This document shows, one piece after another, positions 53,943 through 62,437 of a stretch of DNA of 64,000 bases. The DNA is from Hymenobacter crusticola (GTDB lineage Bacteria > Bacteroidota > Bacteroidia > Cytophagales > Hymenobacteraceae), in NCBI RefSeq assembly GCF_002154225.1, contig NZ_MTSE01000007.1:186001-250000 (forward strand). The letters run 5' to 3'. A program made the position numbers and the translations under genes. Under the pieces are notes generated by a model. That model was not told the origin of the DNA. It was given only the letters and a program-made list of their open reading frames with translations, and searched no databases. The stretch's first letter is position 1. Each line of letters begins with the position of its first letter.

Positions 53943-54849
53943 GTTTTTGTTGTTGCCCTTGCTATTGTTGGTTAGTTACCTAGGCAAAGCGCAGGAACTG
54001 CTCGCCGACGTAACCGTGACTACCGAAAACGTAACGATTTCGGATCGGCAACTCGTCACGCAACTGCAAAATGATATCAAGAGCTTCCTGAATACGCGCC
54101 ACTGGACCAACCAGGAGTATCGACCGGAAGAGCGCATTCGGTGTCGTTTCTTCGTTGGCATCAGGGAGATTCCGCAGACGGGGACGTACCGGGCAACGGT
54201 CCGCATTATCTCTACCCGGCCGGTGTATGGCACTGGGTACGAGACCAACTTGCTTTCCTTCTCCGATCCTAACTGGATCTTCAACTATTCGCCTCAGAAC
54301 CCGCTCGACTATTCCGAAAATACCTTCGTTTCGAACTTGTCGTCGCTACTAGCTTTCTACGCCTACATCATCGTAGGCATGGATCAAGACAGCTTTTCTA
54401 AGCTAGGGGGCTCGCCGTATTACGACCGCGCCCGGACGATTATGCTCAATGCCGCCTCACAAAACAACACCAGCGAGCAGGACCCTTCATGGAAAGACGC
54501 CGACCAGCGCAACCGCTATTGGCTGATCAATAACTTGCAGGACCCTATTTTTGAAGCGTTCCGCACCGGGTTCTACGCCTATTATCGGCAGGGGTTAGAC
54601 GTGTTTATTACTAAACCAGATGATGCGCGAGCCAGTGTGTTCACGGCTATACAAGGCTTGCAACAAGCCGTCGTGCGCCGGCCCGGTACGATGCTGGCGC
54701 GGTTCTTCTTCGAGACCAAGTCTGACGAAATTGCTAATATCTTCCGTACTAGTCAAGACGCCCAGCAGAAGCAGCAGGTGATATCCATCATGTCGGAAAT
54801 AGACCCGACCAACGTTGCTAAGTACCAGACTATCTTACGTCAGCCTTAA
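53935..54849 (+). CDS. DUF4835 family exported protein
   Basis: A 304-residue protein with a signal peptide (KFLLLPLLLLVSYLGKAQ). It then follows the DUF4835 pattern: VTTENVTISDRQLVTQLQ, FLNTRHWTNQEYRPEERI, FNYSPQNPLDYSENTFVSNL, and LLAFYAYIIVGMDQDSFS. The family is confined to Bacteroidota, lies between coaBC and recN in many genomes, and has no known function; a periplasmic or outer-membrane place is likely. The ATG overlaps the end of coaB by 8 bases, so translation is coupled. Confidence 0.9.
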   Translation: MRKFLLLPLLLLVSYLGKAQELLADVTVTTENVTISDRQLVTQLQNDIKSFLNTRHWTNQEYRPEERIRCRFFVGIREIPQTGTYRATVRIISTRPVYGTGYETNLLSFSDPNWIFNYSPQNPLDYSENTFVSNLSSLLAFYAYIIVGMDQDSFSKLGGSPYYDRARTIMLNAASQNNTSEQDPSWKDADQRNRYWLINNLQDPIFEAFRTGFYAYYRQGLDVFITKPDDARASVFTAIQGLQQAVVRRPGTMLARFFFETKSDEIANIFRTSQDAQQKQQVISIMSEIDPTNVAKYQTILRQP

Positions 54850-55016
54850 GGCTTAACCAAAACGCCTATTTTGAACGGCAAGCAAGGTTTATAATAAAAT
54901 AATTAGCAGTAAACTAAATCACTTAGTAGATTTGTAGGTAACGGGCGGCTCATTCGCCGTCGGGTAAGCCAGTATTCAGCCTTTCCTAAGGCTCTGATCT
55001 TTTATTTTGGCTCCTT

Positions 55017-56690
55017 ATGCTCGTCGATCTTCGTATTCAGAATTACGCTCTTATTGAGCAACTTGAGCTTCGGCCGTCGGCGCTGCTCAATATTATAACT
55101 GGCGAAACGGGCGCCGGTAAGTCGATCATGCTCGGGGCTATTGGCCTGCTGCTCGGCAATCGAGCTGACTCACGCATGCTGTTCAACACTGAGCGTAAGT
55201 GCGTGATTGAAGGTCAGTTCAACATCTCCGATTACCAACTGCAAGACATCTTCGAGGCCGAAGATCTTGACTATGATACGCAGTGCATTTTGCGCCGCGA
55301 GATAAGTCCCACCGGGAAGTCGCGCGCTTTCGTGAACGACACGCCCGTGACGCTCGATACACTGCGCAAAATCGGGGCGAACCTTATGGACATTCACTCC
55401 CAGCATGATACGCTGCTGCTAGGAGACGCAGTGTTCCAACTCAACTTGCTCGACCTCTACGCCGGTCTCGTGCCCACCCGGGCCCACTACGGCAATGCCT
55501 TCCGGCAGTACCGCAAGCTGGAAGCGGACTTGAAATCCTTGGAAGACCAAGTAGCACAAGCTAATAAAGAGCTGGACTATAACAGCTTCTTACTAAGTGA
55601 ACTGGAAGATGCCCGTCTCGATGACGAAAACCAGGAGGACCTAGAGCAAGAGATCAAGCAGTTGGAGCATGCCGAAGAAATTAAGTACAAACTCAGCCAA
55701 GCCTACCAGAGCTTAAGCGAGAGCGAATACTGCGCTACCGGGAGCATGAAGGAGGCCGCTACGTTGCTGGGGCAAATTGCCGCTTACTCCGATACATTTG
55801 GCGCATTGAAAGAGCGCCTCGACAGCTGCCTGATTGAGCTCCACGACATTGCCGATGAAGTAGAAGCTGCTGAGCGCCGCACCGAAGGAGATCCTGCCCG
55901 CATCGACGAACTGCAAGCGCGCCTCAACGTGCTGTATAACCTGCAGCGCAAACACCAGGTCCGCGACGTGGCGTCGCTAATCCAGGTGCGCGATGAACTG
56001 CGGCAGAAAGTTGGGTCGGTGTTTAGCCTAGACAAGGAAATTGCCCGCCTGCGCAAGGACACTGATGGGGCACTGGCCACGGTGAAGCGGCAGGCTGCCA
56101 AGCTGTCGGAGAATCGGCAGAAGGCATTTCCGCTGTTCTCGAAAGAGCTATGTACGCTGCTGGCCGACCTAGGTATGCCACACTCGCGCATTGTGGTGCA
56201 GCACAACACGGGCCAACCTACGGCTAGCGGTACCGATGTCATCAGCATTCTATTTACGGCCAACAAAGGTGCTCAGCCGCAAACGCTCAGTAAGGCCGCT
56301 TCGGGCGGTGAATTCTCGCGCCTGATGCTCTGCATCAAGTATATGCTCGCCGACAAGACGGCACTCCCTACTATTGTATTCGACGAAATTGACACCGGTA
56401 TTTCGGGCGAAATTGCGGTGAAAGTGGGGCGCATGATGCAGCAAATGGCCAAAAAGCACCAATTGGTAGCTATTTCGCACTTGCCGCAGATGGCTGCCGC
56501 TGGCGATGCGCACTATTTCGTATACAAGGAAGACCGCGCCGACCGCACCGTGAGCCGCATTCGGAAGCTGTCGGAGGAAGAGCGCATCCGCGAAATTGCC
56601 CAGATGATTTCGGGCGCCAACCCGAGCGAAAACGCTTTCCAGAGCGCGCGCGAACTGCTAGCCTTAGGTGGGGAGCTGTTAGCAGCGTAA
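55017..56690 (+). CDS. recN: DNA repair protein RecN
   Basis: A 557-residue SMC-like ATPase for double-strand-break repair. The N-terminal Walker A ITGETGAGKSIML is near residue 29. A long coiled coil runs through the middle (from about 155 to 370). The C-terminal head has ASGGEFSRLMLC as the ABC signature and the Walker B TIVFDEIDTGISGEIA near 455. It ends 14 bases before a palindrome that works as its terminator. Confidence 0.94.
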   Translation: MLVDLRIQNYALIEQLELRPSALLNIITGETGAGKSIMLGAIGLLLGNRADSRMLFNTERKCVIEGQFNISDYQLQDIFEAEDLDYDTQCILRREISPTGKSRAFVNDTPVTLDTLRKIGANLMDIHSQHDTLLLGDAVFQLNLLDLYAGLVPTRAHYGNAFRQYRKLEADLKSLEDQVAQANKELDYNSFLLSELEDARLDDENQEDLEQEIKQLEHAEEIKYKLSQAYQSLSESEYCATGSMKEAATLLGQIAAYSDTFGALKERLDSCLIELHDIADEVEAAERRTEGDPARIDELQARLNVLYNLQRKHQVRDVASLIQVRDELRQKVGSVFSLDKEIARLRKDTDGALATVKRQAAKLSENRQKAFPLFSKELCTLLADLGMPHSRIVVQHNTGQPTASGTDVISILFTANKGAQPQTLSKAASGGEFSRLMLCIKYMLADKTALPTIVFDEIDTGISGEIAVKVGRMMQQMAKKHQLVAISHLPQMAAAGDAHYFVYKEDRADRTVSRIRKLSEEERIREIAQMISGANPSENAFQSARELLALGGELLAA

Positions 56691-56704
56691 AAACGCCTAG
56701 CCTT

Positions 56705-56781
56705 GTCGTTCCGAGCCGGGCAAAGAATCTGATAGGCTTCAGCTGTCAGATTCTTTGCCCGGCTCGGAATGACTTTTTTTT
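56705..56781. repeat. 28-bp inverted repeat with T-run (REP-like and terminator)
   Basis: Arms at 56705-56732 and 56746-56773 differ at one position (a G-U pair), and an eight-base T-run follows, so it also works as the recN terminator. The arm core GTCGTTCCGAGCCGGGC belongs to the same consensus family as the elements at 27057 and 58624. Confidence 0.8.
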
Positions 56782-56818
56782 GCCTCCTTTGTAGTTCCAA
56801 TATCAAAACACTGCTTTC

Positions 56819-57649
56819 ATGCCTAATAACCTACTCGCTGGCAAAGTCGGTATCATTTCCGGCGCCCTCAACGAAGAATCCATTGCCTGGAAAGTGGCAC
56901 TCAAAGCCCACGAAGAGGGCGCCCGCATCGTGCTGACCAATGCTCCTTTAGCCATGCGGATGGGCGAAATCAACAAGCTCGCCGAGCAGTGTAATGCTCC
57001 GATCATCCCAGCGGATGCTACTTCGGTAGAAGACCTAGAGAAGCTTTTCTCTGGTGCGCAGGAGCAGTTAGGCGGTAAGCTGGATTTCGTGCTGCACAGC
57101 ATTGGCATGAGCCCAAACATTCGTAAGGGCAAGCATTACGGCGAGCTCAACTACGATTGGTTTCAGAAGACGCTCGACATTTCGGCCTTGTCATTCCACA
57201 AAATGCTAGCCGTGGCCGAGAAGCAAGACGCCTTCAATGAGTGGGCCTCCGTGGTGGCGCTGTCGTACATCGCGGCCCAGCGTGCCTTCCTCGACTACAC
57301 GGATATGTCGCAAGCCAAGGCTGTTCTCGAAAGCATCGCCCGCAGTTACGGCCAACGCCTCGGTAAGCAAAAGAAAGTGCGCGTGAACACCGTAAGCCAA
57401 TCGCCTACCAAGACAACGGCCGGAACGGGCATTTCGGGTTTTGATGCCTTTTTTGAGTACGCCAACAAAATGTCGCCATTGGGCAATGCTCCTGCCGAAG
57501 CCTGCGCCGATTACTGCATTAGCCTCTTCTCGGACCTGACCCGCTACGTAACCATGCAGAACCTCATGCACGACGGCGGCTTCAGTACAACGGGTATTTC
57601 AGAAGAAATTGTGGAAGCAATTACTGCCGTGACGAAGCAGAGCGAATAA
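56819..57649 (+). CDS. fabI: Enoyl-[acyl-carrier-protein] reductase FabI
   Basis: A 276-residue NADH-dependent enzyme of fatty acid synthesis. It has the FabI layout: SGALNEESIAWKVA near the N-terminus (cofactor loop), LHSIGMSPN near 97, the catalytic Tyr-x6-Lys type arrangement in YTDMSQAKAVLES near 160, and a C-terminal MHDGGFSTTGI. It reduces enoyl-ACP in the last step of each elongation cycle and is the usual triclosan target. A bidirectional terminator follows. Confidence 0.94.
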   Translation: MPNNLLAGKVGIISGALNEESIAWKVALKAHEEGARIVLTNAPLAMRMGEINKLAEQCNAPIIPADATSVEDLEKLFSGAQEQLGGKLDFVLHSIGMSPNIRKGKHYGELNYDWFQKTLDISALSFHKMLAVAEKQDAFNEWASVVALSYIAAQRAFLDYTDMSQAKAVLESIARSYGQRLGKQKKVRVNTVSQSPTKTTAGTGISGFDAFFEYANKMSPLGNAPAEACADYCISLFSDLTRYVTMQNLMHDGGFSTTGISEEIVEAITAVTKQSE

Positions 57650-57677
57650 ACTGTTTTACAGTACGTTTCCTATTCTC

Positions 57678-57706
57678 AAAAGCCCGGCTAGGTAGCCGGG
57701 CTTTTT
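57678..57706. terminator. Bidirectional terminator between fabI and the DinB-fold gene
   Basis: AAAAGCCCGGCTA and its complement form a 13-bp stem with a short loop, flanked by A on the left and T on the right, so both converging genes can use it. Confidence 0.85.
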
Positions 57707-57719
57707 GCTTGTAGAGAAC

Positions 57720-58550
57720 CTAGGCCATTACCGAAACCATCTGCAGGGCTACTTCACCAAGCTGCTGGTTGCCTCGAATCACTAGTTGCTCCCGCACGTG
57801 CTCGGGGCGAAGGCTCTTGGAAAACAAGCGCCAGGAAACGTCGGGTGGTATGACAACTTCAGAGGCCACATGCGTGGCCGTTTCTACAAGCGTCCAGCTA
57901 TTTTCTGTTTTTTGCAAATACCACGAGCCGCCAATATCCGTCGGAATGGTGAGCTGTACCACGGTGCCTGTTTCGGCAGCTACGTGGTGGTAGGTCGGTG
58001 GCAAGCCCCGCATAAAGATATTGATGAACGGAAAGAAAAACTCGTGGGTCATGAGGCCGGGTTGCTGCACGGCATCACGGATCTGCTGCTGATGCAGCCA
58101 CTTTTCCGTGTACTCGCGGGCGATGTGCATCCAGTTTTGGCTTTCACGTTCGCCAGCCCACGCCACGGAGAAGGCCGCCGGCGCAAACGGATCTAACGAC
58201 GCATAATAGTCGCAGAATGGCTTGCCGGTTACCTCGTGCAACAAGATCAACACCTCTGGGCTAACGCGCTTCATGGCTTTCACCCAATCGGCGTTTAAGC
58301 CATTCAGAAAGTTGACTAAATCCTGGTAGGAGTGAATAGGAGGGGGCGGCTCCCCGGCATAATGGTCGCGCAGCATGGACAGAATCCGAATGTTGCCGTC
58401 GAGTAAGTGGGCGGCTACATCCTTCACCTTCCACAGCTTAGCAATCGTTTGGCGCTGCCAGTCGTCCGGGGTGAGTGACTTGAGCAGTGCTAGCAGCTTT
58501 TCGTCGAGCTGAGGAAGCAGATGCACGATGTCAATTGGTGGCTGAGACAT
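57720..58550 (-). CDS. DinB/MDMPI_N-fold metal-dependent thiol-transferase-like protein
   Basis: A 276-residue protein with the DinB four-helix fold at the N-terminus: WKVKDVAAHLLDGN with a metal-site His, then a long helical part containing EYTEKWLHQQQIRDAV with another His, as in maleylpyruvate-isomerase N-domain proteins. Related DinB-fold proteins act as bacillithiol or mycothiol S-transferases. Because bshA is also in this window, a bacillithiol-linked detoxification role is a fair inference; no substrate can be read. The C-terminal 80 residues resemble an SCP2-like or beta domain. Confidence 0.75.
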   Translation of the reverse strand: MSQPPIDIVHLLPQLDEKLLALLKSLTPDDWQRQTIAKLWKVKDVAAHLLDGNIRILSMLRDHYAGEPPPPIHSYQDLVNFLNGLNADWVKAMKRVSPEVLILLHEVTGKPFCDYYASLDPFAPAAFSVAWAGERESQNWMHIAREYTEKWLHQQQIRDAVQQPGLMTHEFFFPFINIFMRGLPPTYHHVAAETGTVVQLTIPTDIGGSWYLQKTENSWTLVETATHVASEVVIPPDVSWRLFSKSLRPEHVREQLVIRGNQQLGEVALQMVSVMA

Positions 58551-58623
58551 AAGCTAGGGCGTTAGCAGAAGCTAGATAAGTGGCAAACCTAGAAGAAGTT
58601 CACTATCCTTAACGACTTCTGCT

Positions 58624-58701
58624 GTCACTTCGAGCGCGGTGAGGAGTCTGGGTTAGCTACCTGCGTAGCTACCTCAGAGTTCTCGCTGCGCCCGAAACGA
58701 C
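58624..58701. repeat. 37-bp imperfect inverted repeat (GTC..C family)
   Basis: Arms at 58624-58660 and 58665-58701 have equal length and about three-quarters of positions matching, with a 4-base loop. The core GTCACTTCGAGCGCGG fits the consensus of the elements at 27057 and 56705. It lies between the two minus-strand genes and is probably an older, diverged copy. Confidence 0.7.
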
Positions 58702-58712
58702 ACTTCCGGGTG

Positions 58713-59795
58713 TTAAAATCCTAAAGCTAGCTGTCGGCTTGCCGTTTCGGTAGCCGTATCTAGGTTCGACAGCGTCACGCCGATGAGGCGCACCCCTTGG
58801 GGCAGCGGGAACAACGCCGTCAGCAACTCCTGGCTGAAGCGCTCCACTTGCGCCTGTTCGCATAAAGGAGCCAGAAAGCTGCGGCTGCGCGTGATCTGCT
58901 GGAAGTCGGCGTACTTCACTTTCAGCGTGAGCGTGCGGCCGCGTAAGCTAGTTCGTTCGCAGTAGCTCCATACCTTTTCCACGCACGGCTGCAAGGCGTC
59001 CGTAAGCTCCGGCAGCGTCGCTAGGTCGCGCGGAAAGGTGGTTTCGGCCCCGATAGACTTGCGTAGGCGGTCGGCTACTACGGGGCGGTGGTCGATGGCG
59101 CGAGCAATGGTGTAGTAATAGGAGCCCGCTTTACCAAAGTGTTGGCGCAGAAAAGCTTCTGATTGTTGGCGCAGATCCCAGCCGGTGCGAATGCCGAGCT
59201 GATTCATCTTGGCCGCCGTTACCTTGCCCACGCCATGAAACTGGCCAACTTCCAGCTGCTCCACAAAAGCTAGCCCCTCGCTGGGGAGAATCACAAACTG
59301 GCCATTGGGCTTGCGGTAATCGGAAGCTAGCTTGGCCAGAAACTTATTGTATGAGATGCCAGCCGAAGCTGTCAACTGGGTTTCCTGGAAAATTCTGGCC
59401 CGGATTTCGGCGGCAATGCGCGTAGCAGAAGGGATTTGCCGCAGGTTGTCGGTTACGTCGAGGTAGGCTTCATCCAGCGACAAGGGCTCAATCAGGCGTG
59501 TGTACTCGGCGAAGATAGTGTGGATCTGCCGCGACACGGCTTTGTACACGTCAAACCTAGGTGGCACAAATAGCAGCTCTGGACACAAGCGACGTGCAAC
59601 AGCTGCCGACATGGCGGAGCGCACGCCAAACTGCCGGGCCTCGTAGCTGGCTGCTGCTACTACGCCCCGCTCGCGGGCTCCCCCAACGGCCAATGGCCGA
59701 CCGCGCAACGCGGGTTCGTCGCGCTGTTCGACCGACGCATAGAAAGCATCCATGTCCAAATGGATGATTTTACGCGGCCTTTCTTGCTCGTTCAT
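58713..59795 (-). CDS. dinB: DNA polymerase IV
   Basis: A 360-residue Y-family polymerase for translesion synthesis. It shows IHLDMDAFYASVEQ (first catalytic Asp), the steric-gate and nucleotide loop through ASYEARQFGV, and PLSLDEAYLDVT with the catalytic DE pair. The HhH thumb (QLEVGQFHGVGKVTAAKMNQ) and little-finger domain complete it. The ATG at 59795 gives the usual N-terminus; the candidate -7 box at 59815-59822 would lie inside a longer version, which supports the shorter start. Confidence 0.93.
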   Translation of the reverse strand: MNEQERPRKIIHLDMDAFYASVEQRDEPALRGRPLAVGGARERGVVAAASYEARQFGVRSAMSAAVARRLCPELLFVPPRFDVYKAVSRQIHTIFAEYTRLIEPLSLDEAYLDVTDNLRQIPSATRIAAEIRARIFQETQLTASAGISYNKFLAKLASDYRKPNGQFVILPSEGLAFVEQLEVGQFHGVGKVTAAKMNQLGIRTGWDLRQQSEAFLRQHFGKAGSYYYTIARAIDHRPVVADRLRKSIGAETTFPRDLATLPELTDALQPCVEKVWSYCERTSLRGRTLTLKVKYADFQQITRSRSFLAPLCEQAQVERFSQELLTALFPLPQGVRLIGVTLSNLDTATETASRQLALGF

Positions 59796-59814
59796 CTCTG
59801 CTGTCAGCACCCCA

Positions 59815-59822
59815 CAAAGATA
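59815..59822 (-). promoter_or_regulatory. Candidate -7 box for dinB
   Basis: On the minus strand TATCTTTG (59822 to 59815) lies 19 bases before the dinB ATG at 59795, a typical place for a -7 box. The -33 element is unclear. Confidence 0.45.
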
Positions 59823-60119
59823 CAACAGCTACGTCGGTGCCATAGCGCAGGCATCCGTTGTGCTACCTAAGTAGAACAAAGAGATTTTTACTTTCTGGCG
59901 AGATAGTATGAGCAAGGTAAGGTGTTGTTTTATTGCTATTTGTGCTGCAATAATGCGTCAAATGTTGTATTAAAGGAGTAAGTAATAAGATATAATATAA
60001 ACTTTATTTAATTTATTACGTTCAATCAAGCACAACAGCAGACTTAGTGTTATGGCAAGATGCTTGCACTCCTAAGTTATTCCTATAGCAGGATTTTTTT
60101 GAACTAAATAAACATCGCC

Positions 60120-60626
60120 ATGAAAAAGATCAGTCAACTGCTGAGCTTGGTACTTGTCCTTTCACTGTTGTTTGGCCAAGCCGCTCAGGCGCAAGAAAGG
60201 AAACGGTGGAGCCCCCAAGCGAAGGGTACCGTTATCGGTCTAGGTGCCGGCGCCATTACGGGTGCCGTTATCAACAAGCGCAACCGCGTAGTAGGTGGCG
60301 CCGTGGGCGGAGTGGTAGGTGGTGCTGCCGGTTATGCTATCGGCAAACACAAAGACAACAAGAACAAAGAAGCAGCACGCATTGCGGCCGCTAATCGGGC
60401 AGCTGCTGCTCGTGTTGCAGCAGCCAATCGGCGGGCTGAGCTAGCCCGCCAAGAAGCCAACCGAGCAAAAGCGGCGCCCACTTCCGTGCCCGCTGCTAGC
60501 CTCGCCGCCGTCAATGCTGCCGTGCTTTCTGACGCCAATGGCAACGCTGCTTTCCTCCCAAACCCATCATACGGCGACCGTTCGACGCCTTATTCTTCCT
60601 CGGAGTACAGAAGAAAAAGCTGGTAA
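60120..60626 (+). CDS. Exported glycine-zipper protein, YMGG-like
   Basis: A 168-residue protein with a signal peptide (KKISQLLSLVLVLSLLFGQ). Its centre is a Gly-rich hydrophobic stretch (LGAGAITGAVIN, then GGAVGGVVGGAAGYAIG) of the glycine-zipper kind that packs in or on membranes. A long Ala/Arg-rich helix (AARIAAANRAAAARVAAAN) and a Pro/Ser tail follow. Such proteins are found in cell envelopes; no function is assigned. It lies downstream of a 294-base AT-rich spacer (59826-60119) holding the dinB promoter box and nothing else recognised. Confidence 0.72.
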   Translation: MKKISQLLSLVLVLSLLFGQAAQAQERKRWSPQAKGTVIGLGAGAITGAVINKRNRVVGGAVGGVVGGAAGYAIGKHKDNKNKEAARIAAANRAAAARVAAANRRAELARQEANRAKAAPTSVPAASLAAVNAAVLSDANGNAAFLPNPSYGDRSTPYSSSEYRRKSW

Positions 60627-60646
60627 AACCTAGCTGCCTCCGTTTC

Positions 60647-60676
60647 AAAAGCCCAGGCACAGTTGCTTGGGCTTTT
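60647..60676 (+). terminator. Intrinsic terminator after glycine-zipper gene
   Basis: A 13-bp stem (AAAAGCCCAGGCA, one G-U pair) with a 4-base loop and a following T-run lies 20 bases after the stop at 60626. Confidence 0.75.
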
Positions 60677-60711
60677 TACATCGCTCATTATCCCCTTCAT
60701 CACCCCCTCTC

Positions 60712-61170
60712 ATGAAAGCTTTTGTTAGCGCCCTGTGCGCTACCGTTTTGCTCGCCTCGTGCTCAGGTTCCACTGAGAAAGTTAATGTACAAGCGCTAAA
60801 CCAGCAGTTTATTCAGGCTTGGAACAACAAGGACAGCGATAAGGTAACTGCGCTGCTTGCCGACGATGCTCAGTTTTTGCAAGGTGAAACCCATTTCAGT
60901 GGTAAGTCCGAAATCACCGACAAATGGGTGAAAGCTACGCTTGGCACTATCACTAATCTGAAAACCAGCATCGTAAGCTCCGAGACCGATACGAACACCG
61001 CATACGAGGCTGGCACTTTCTCCGTCGATGTGCTACCGGCGGGGCCTCAGGAGCCACAGGGTTTCGGCGAAGGCAACTTCATTCTGCTGTGGAAAAAAGG
61101 CGCGGATGGCGCGTGGAAACTAAGCTACGCACAGCTTGAAGACCTGCCCGTGCAAGTTAAAAACCGATAG
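60712..61170 (+). CDS. NTF2-like (SnoaL/DUF4440) lipoprotein
   Basis: A 152-residue lipoprotein with the lipobox LLASC near residue 18. The rest is a single NTF2-like domain: QFIQAWNNKDSDKVTALLADDAQFLQ, then GKSEITDKW and a C-terminal ILLWKKGADGAWKLSYAQLED, the pattern of SnoaL/DUF4440 cone-barrel proteins. These bind small ligands or act as isomerases; nothing here says which. The ATG at 60712 gives the signal peptide at the N-terminus. Terminators lie on both sides, so it is monocistronic. Confidence 0.82.
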   Translation: MKAFVSALCATVLLASCSGSTEKVNVQALNQQFIQAWNNKDSDKVTALLADDAQFLQGETHFSGKSEITDKWVKATLGTITNLKTSIVSSETDTNTAYEAGTFSVDVLPAGPQEPQGFGEGNFILLWKKGADGAWKLSYAQLEDLPVQVKNR

Positions 61171-61256
61171 CTCAGCCAAAGATGCGCGTTGCGGTTGTAT
61201 CGCCGATCAGTTCTAATAAGGCAGGACCTCGATAAAAAATACTGCTGCTAGCGTGA

Positions 61257-61304
61257 AAAAGCCCCGCGGAGTGACACCTAAATGTCGTCCCGCTGGGGCT
61301 TTTC
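61257..61304 (+). terminator. Intrinsic terminator after the NTF2-like gene
   Basis: AAAAGCCCC-GCGG pairs with CCGCTGGGGCTTTT across about 20 bases, with one bulge. The flanking A and T runs let it serve both the plus gene and the minus-strand set that ends at 61364. Confidence 0.7.
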
Positions 61305-61363
61305 TGTAGTAAAATTTGGGTTAGATGATGTGGTACTGATGCGCGAAGCAAGTAGATCCGCGG

Positions 61364-62434
61364 TTAGTGCCAGGCGTTTCTGAGAAACCGCAGCCAGTTG
61401 CCGTGCAGCATGTTCTCAATGTCCTGCTCGGTGTAGCCTCGTTTGGTAAACAGAGTTGGCAGCTTTTGCAGATCGGCAATGGTTTCTAGGTCGTAGGGGC
61501 ACTGCTCGCGACCGAAGGCGCCGTCGAGGTCGGTGCCTAGGCCCACGTGCAGGGTGTTGCCCGCCAATTGGCAGATGTGGTCGATATGGTCGACTAGCAC
61601 TTCCAGGTTGCAGTTCATGCGCTGCGGAGTCGATTCGCCCCTAACCCAGCCGGGCACCATCATCCAAGCGTCCAGGGCGCCGCCAATCACGGCCCCACGC
61701 TCGATGAGGGCTTTGATTTGGTCGTCGCTATATTGACGGTTGTGGTTTACTAGCGCCCGGCTGTTGTTATGACTCGCCCACACGGGTCCGTTGAAATGAT
61801 TCAGGGCTTCCCAGAAGCTGTCGTCGCACAGGTGGGTGGCGTCGAGAATAATGTTCAGGCGCTCCATTTCTTTCAGCAGCTCGTGGCCAACGGGGCCCAT
61901 AAAGCCGGTAGCGTCGGTGCCTTGCGCGTAGCGGCCGGGGCCGTAATGCGCAGGACCCACAGCGCGAAGGCCGTTCTTATATGCTTGCTCCAGGTGCCCG
62001 ATGGTAACCAGCGAGTCGGCGCCCTCCAGGCTCAGAATGTAACCAATGGGCTTGCCTTCGTTGGGCGTGCCATCGGCCCAAAGGGCTAGGTGCTGCTCTA
62101 GCGTAGCGCGGTTGTTTACCTGCACCATTTCGCCAGCCGCTTCCATGGCGTTGTACCAAGCTAGCTGGCCTTGCGTTTGGGCCCAGGCCTGAGCGGGAGA
62201 ATGCCACCCCGGCAGGGGGTTATCGGGCGCGACGAAGCGGGCAATTTGCGTAGCCACCACCAAGCCGATGTTCCCCTTGCGCAGCTCGGGCAAACTCACC
62301 ACGGCCTTGCCCCGGTCGGGCTTATCGGTCAGGCCGGCTTCGCGCGCGTTGATGGCCGCCACGGGTTGCGTTAGGTCCCGATTCCACTCCAGCGCGTTCA
62401 TGCTCAAATCCAGGTGAGCATCTACTATTAGCAT
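61364..62434 (-). CDS. M19 family membrane dipeptidase-like protein
   Basis: A 356-residue metallopeptidase of the renal dipeptidase family. The metal-site motifs are in order: VDAHLDLSMN at the N-terminus, SLEGADSL near 150, DATHLCDDSF near 215, ASHNNSRALVNHNRQ, and GLGTDLDGAFG near 315. The family cleaves dipeptides, including those with a C-terminal D-residue. It has no signal peptide, so it is probably cytosolic. Its start follows the D-threonine-aldolase-family gene with 3 bases between, so the set is one operon. Confidence 0.88.
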   Translation of the reverse strand: MLIVDAHLDLSMNALEWNRDLTQPVAAINAREAGLTDKPDRGKAVVSLPELRKGNIGLVVATQIARFVAPDNPLPGWHSPAQAWAQTQGQLAWYNAMEAAGEMVQVNNRATLEQHLALWADGTPNEGKPIGYILSLEGADSLVTIGHLEQAYKNGLRAVGPAHYGPGRYAQGTDATGFMGPVGHELLKEMERLNIILDATHLCDDSFWEALNHFNGPVWASHNNSRALVNHNRQYSDDQIKALIERGAVIGGALDAWMMVPGWVRGESTPQRMNCNLEVLVDHIDHICQLAGNTLHVGLGTDLDGAFGREQCPYDLETIADLQKLPTLFTKRGYTEQDIENMLHGNWLRFLRNAWH

Positions 62435-62437
62435 ATT

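Noticed and set aside
55784-56266. Minus-strand 160-codon frame inside recN
   Set aside because: It mirrors the coiled-coil region; Ser/Arg-rich translation, no domain.
59826-60119. Riboswitch or small RNA in the AT-rich gap before the glycine-zipper gene
   Set aside because: No conserved aptamer motif or stable stem seen; only the dinB -7 box is recognisable.
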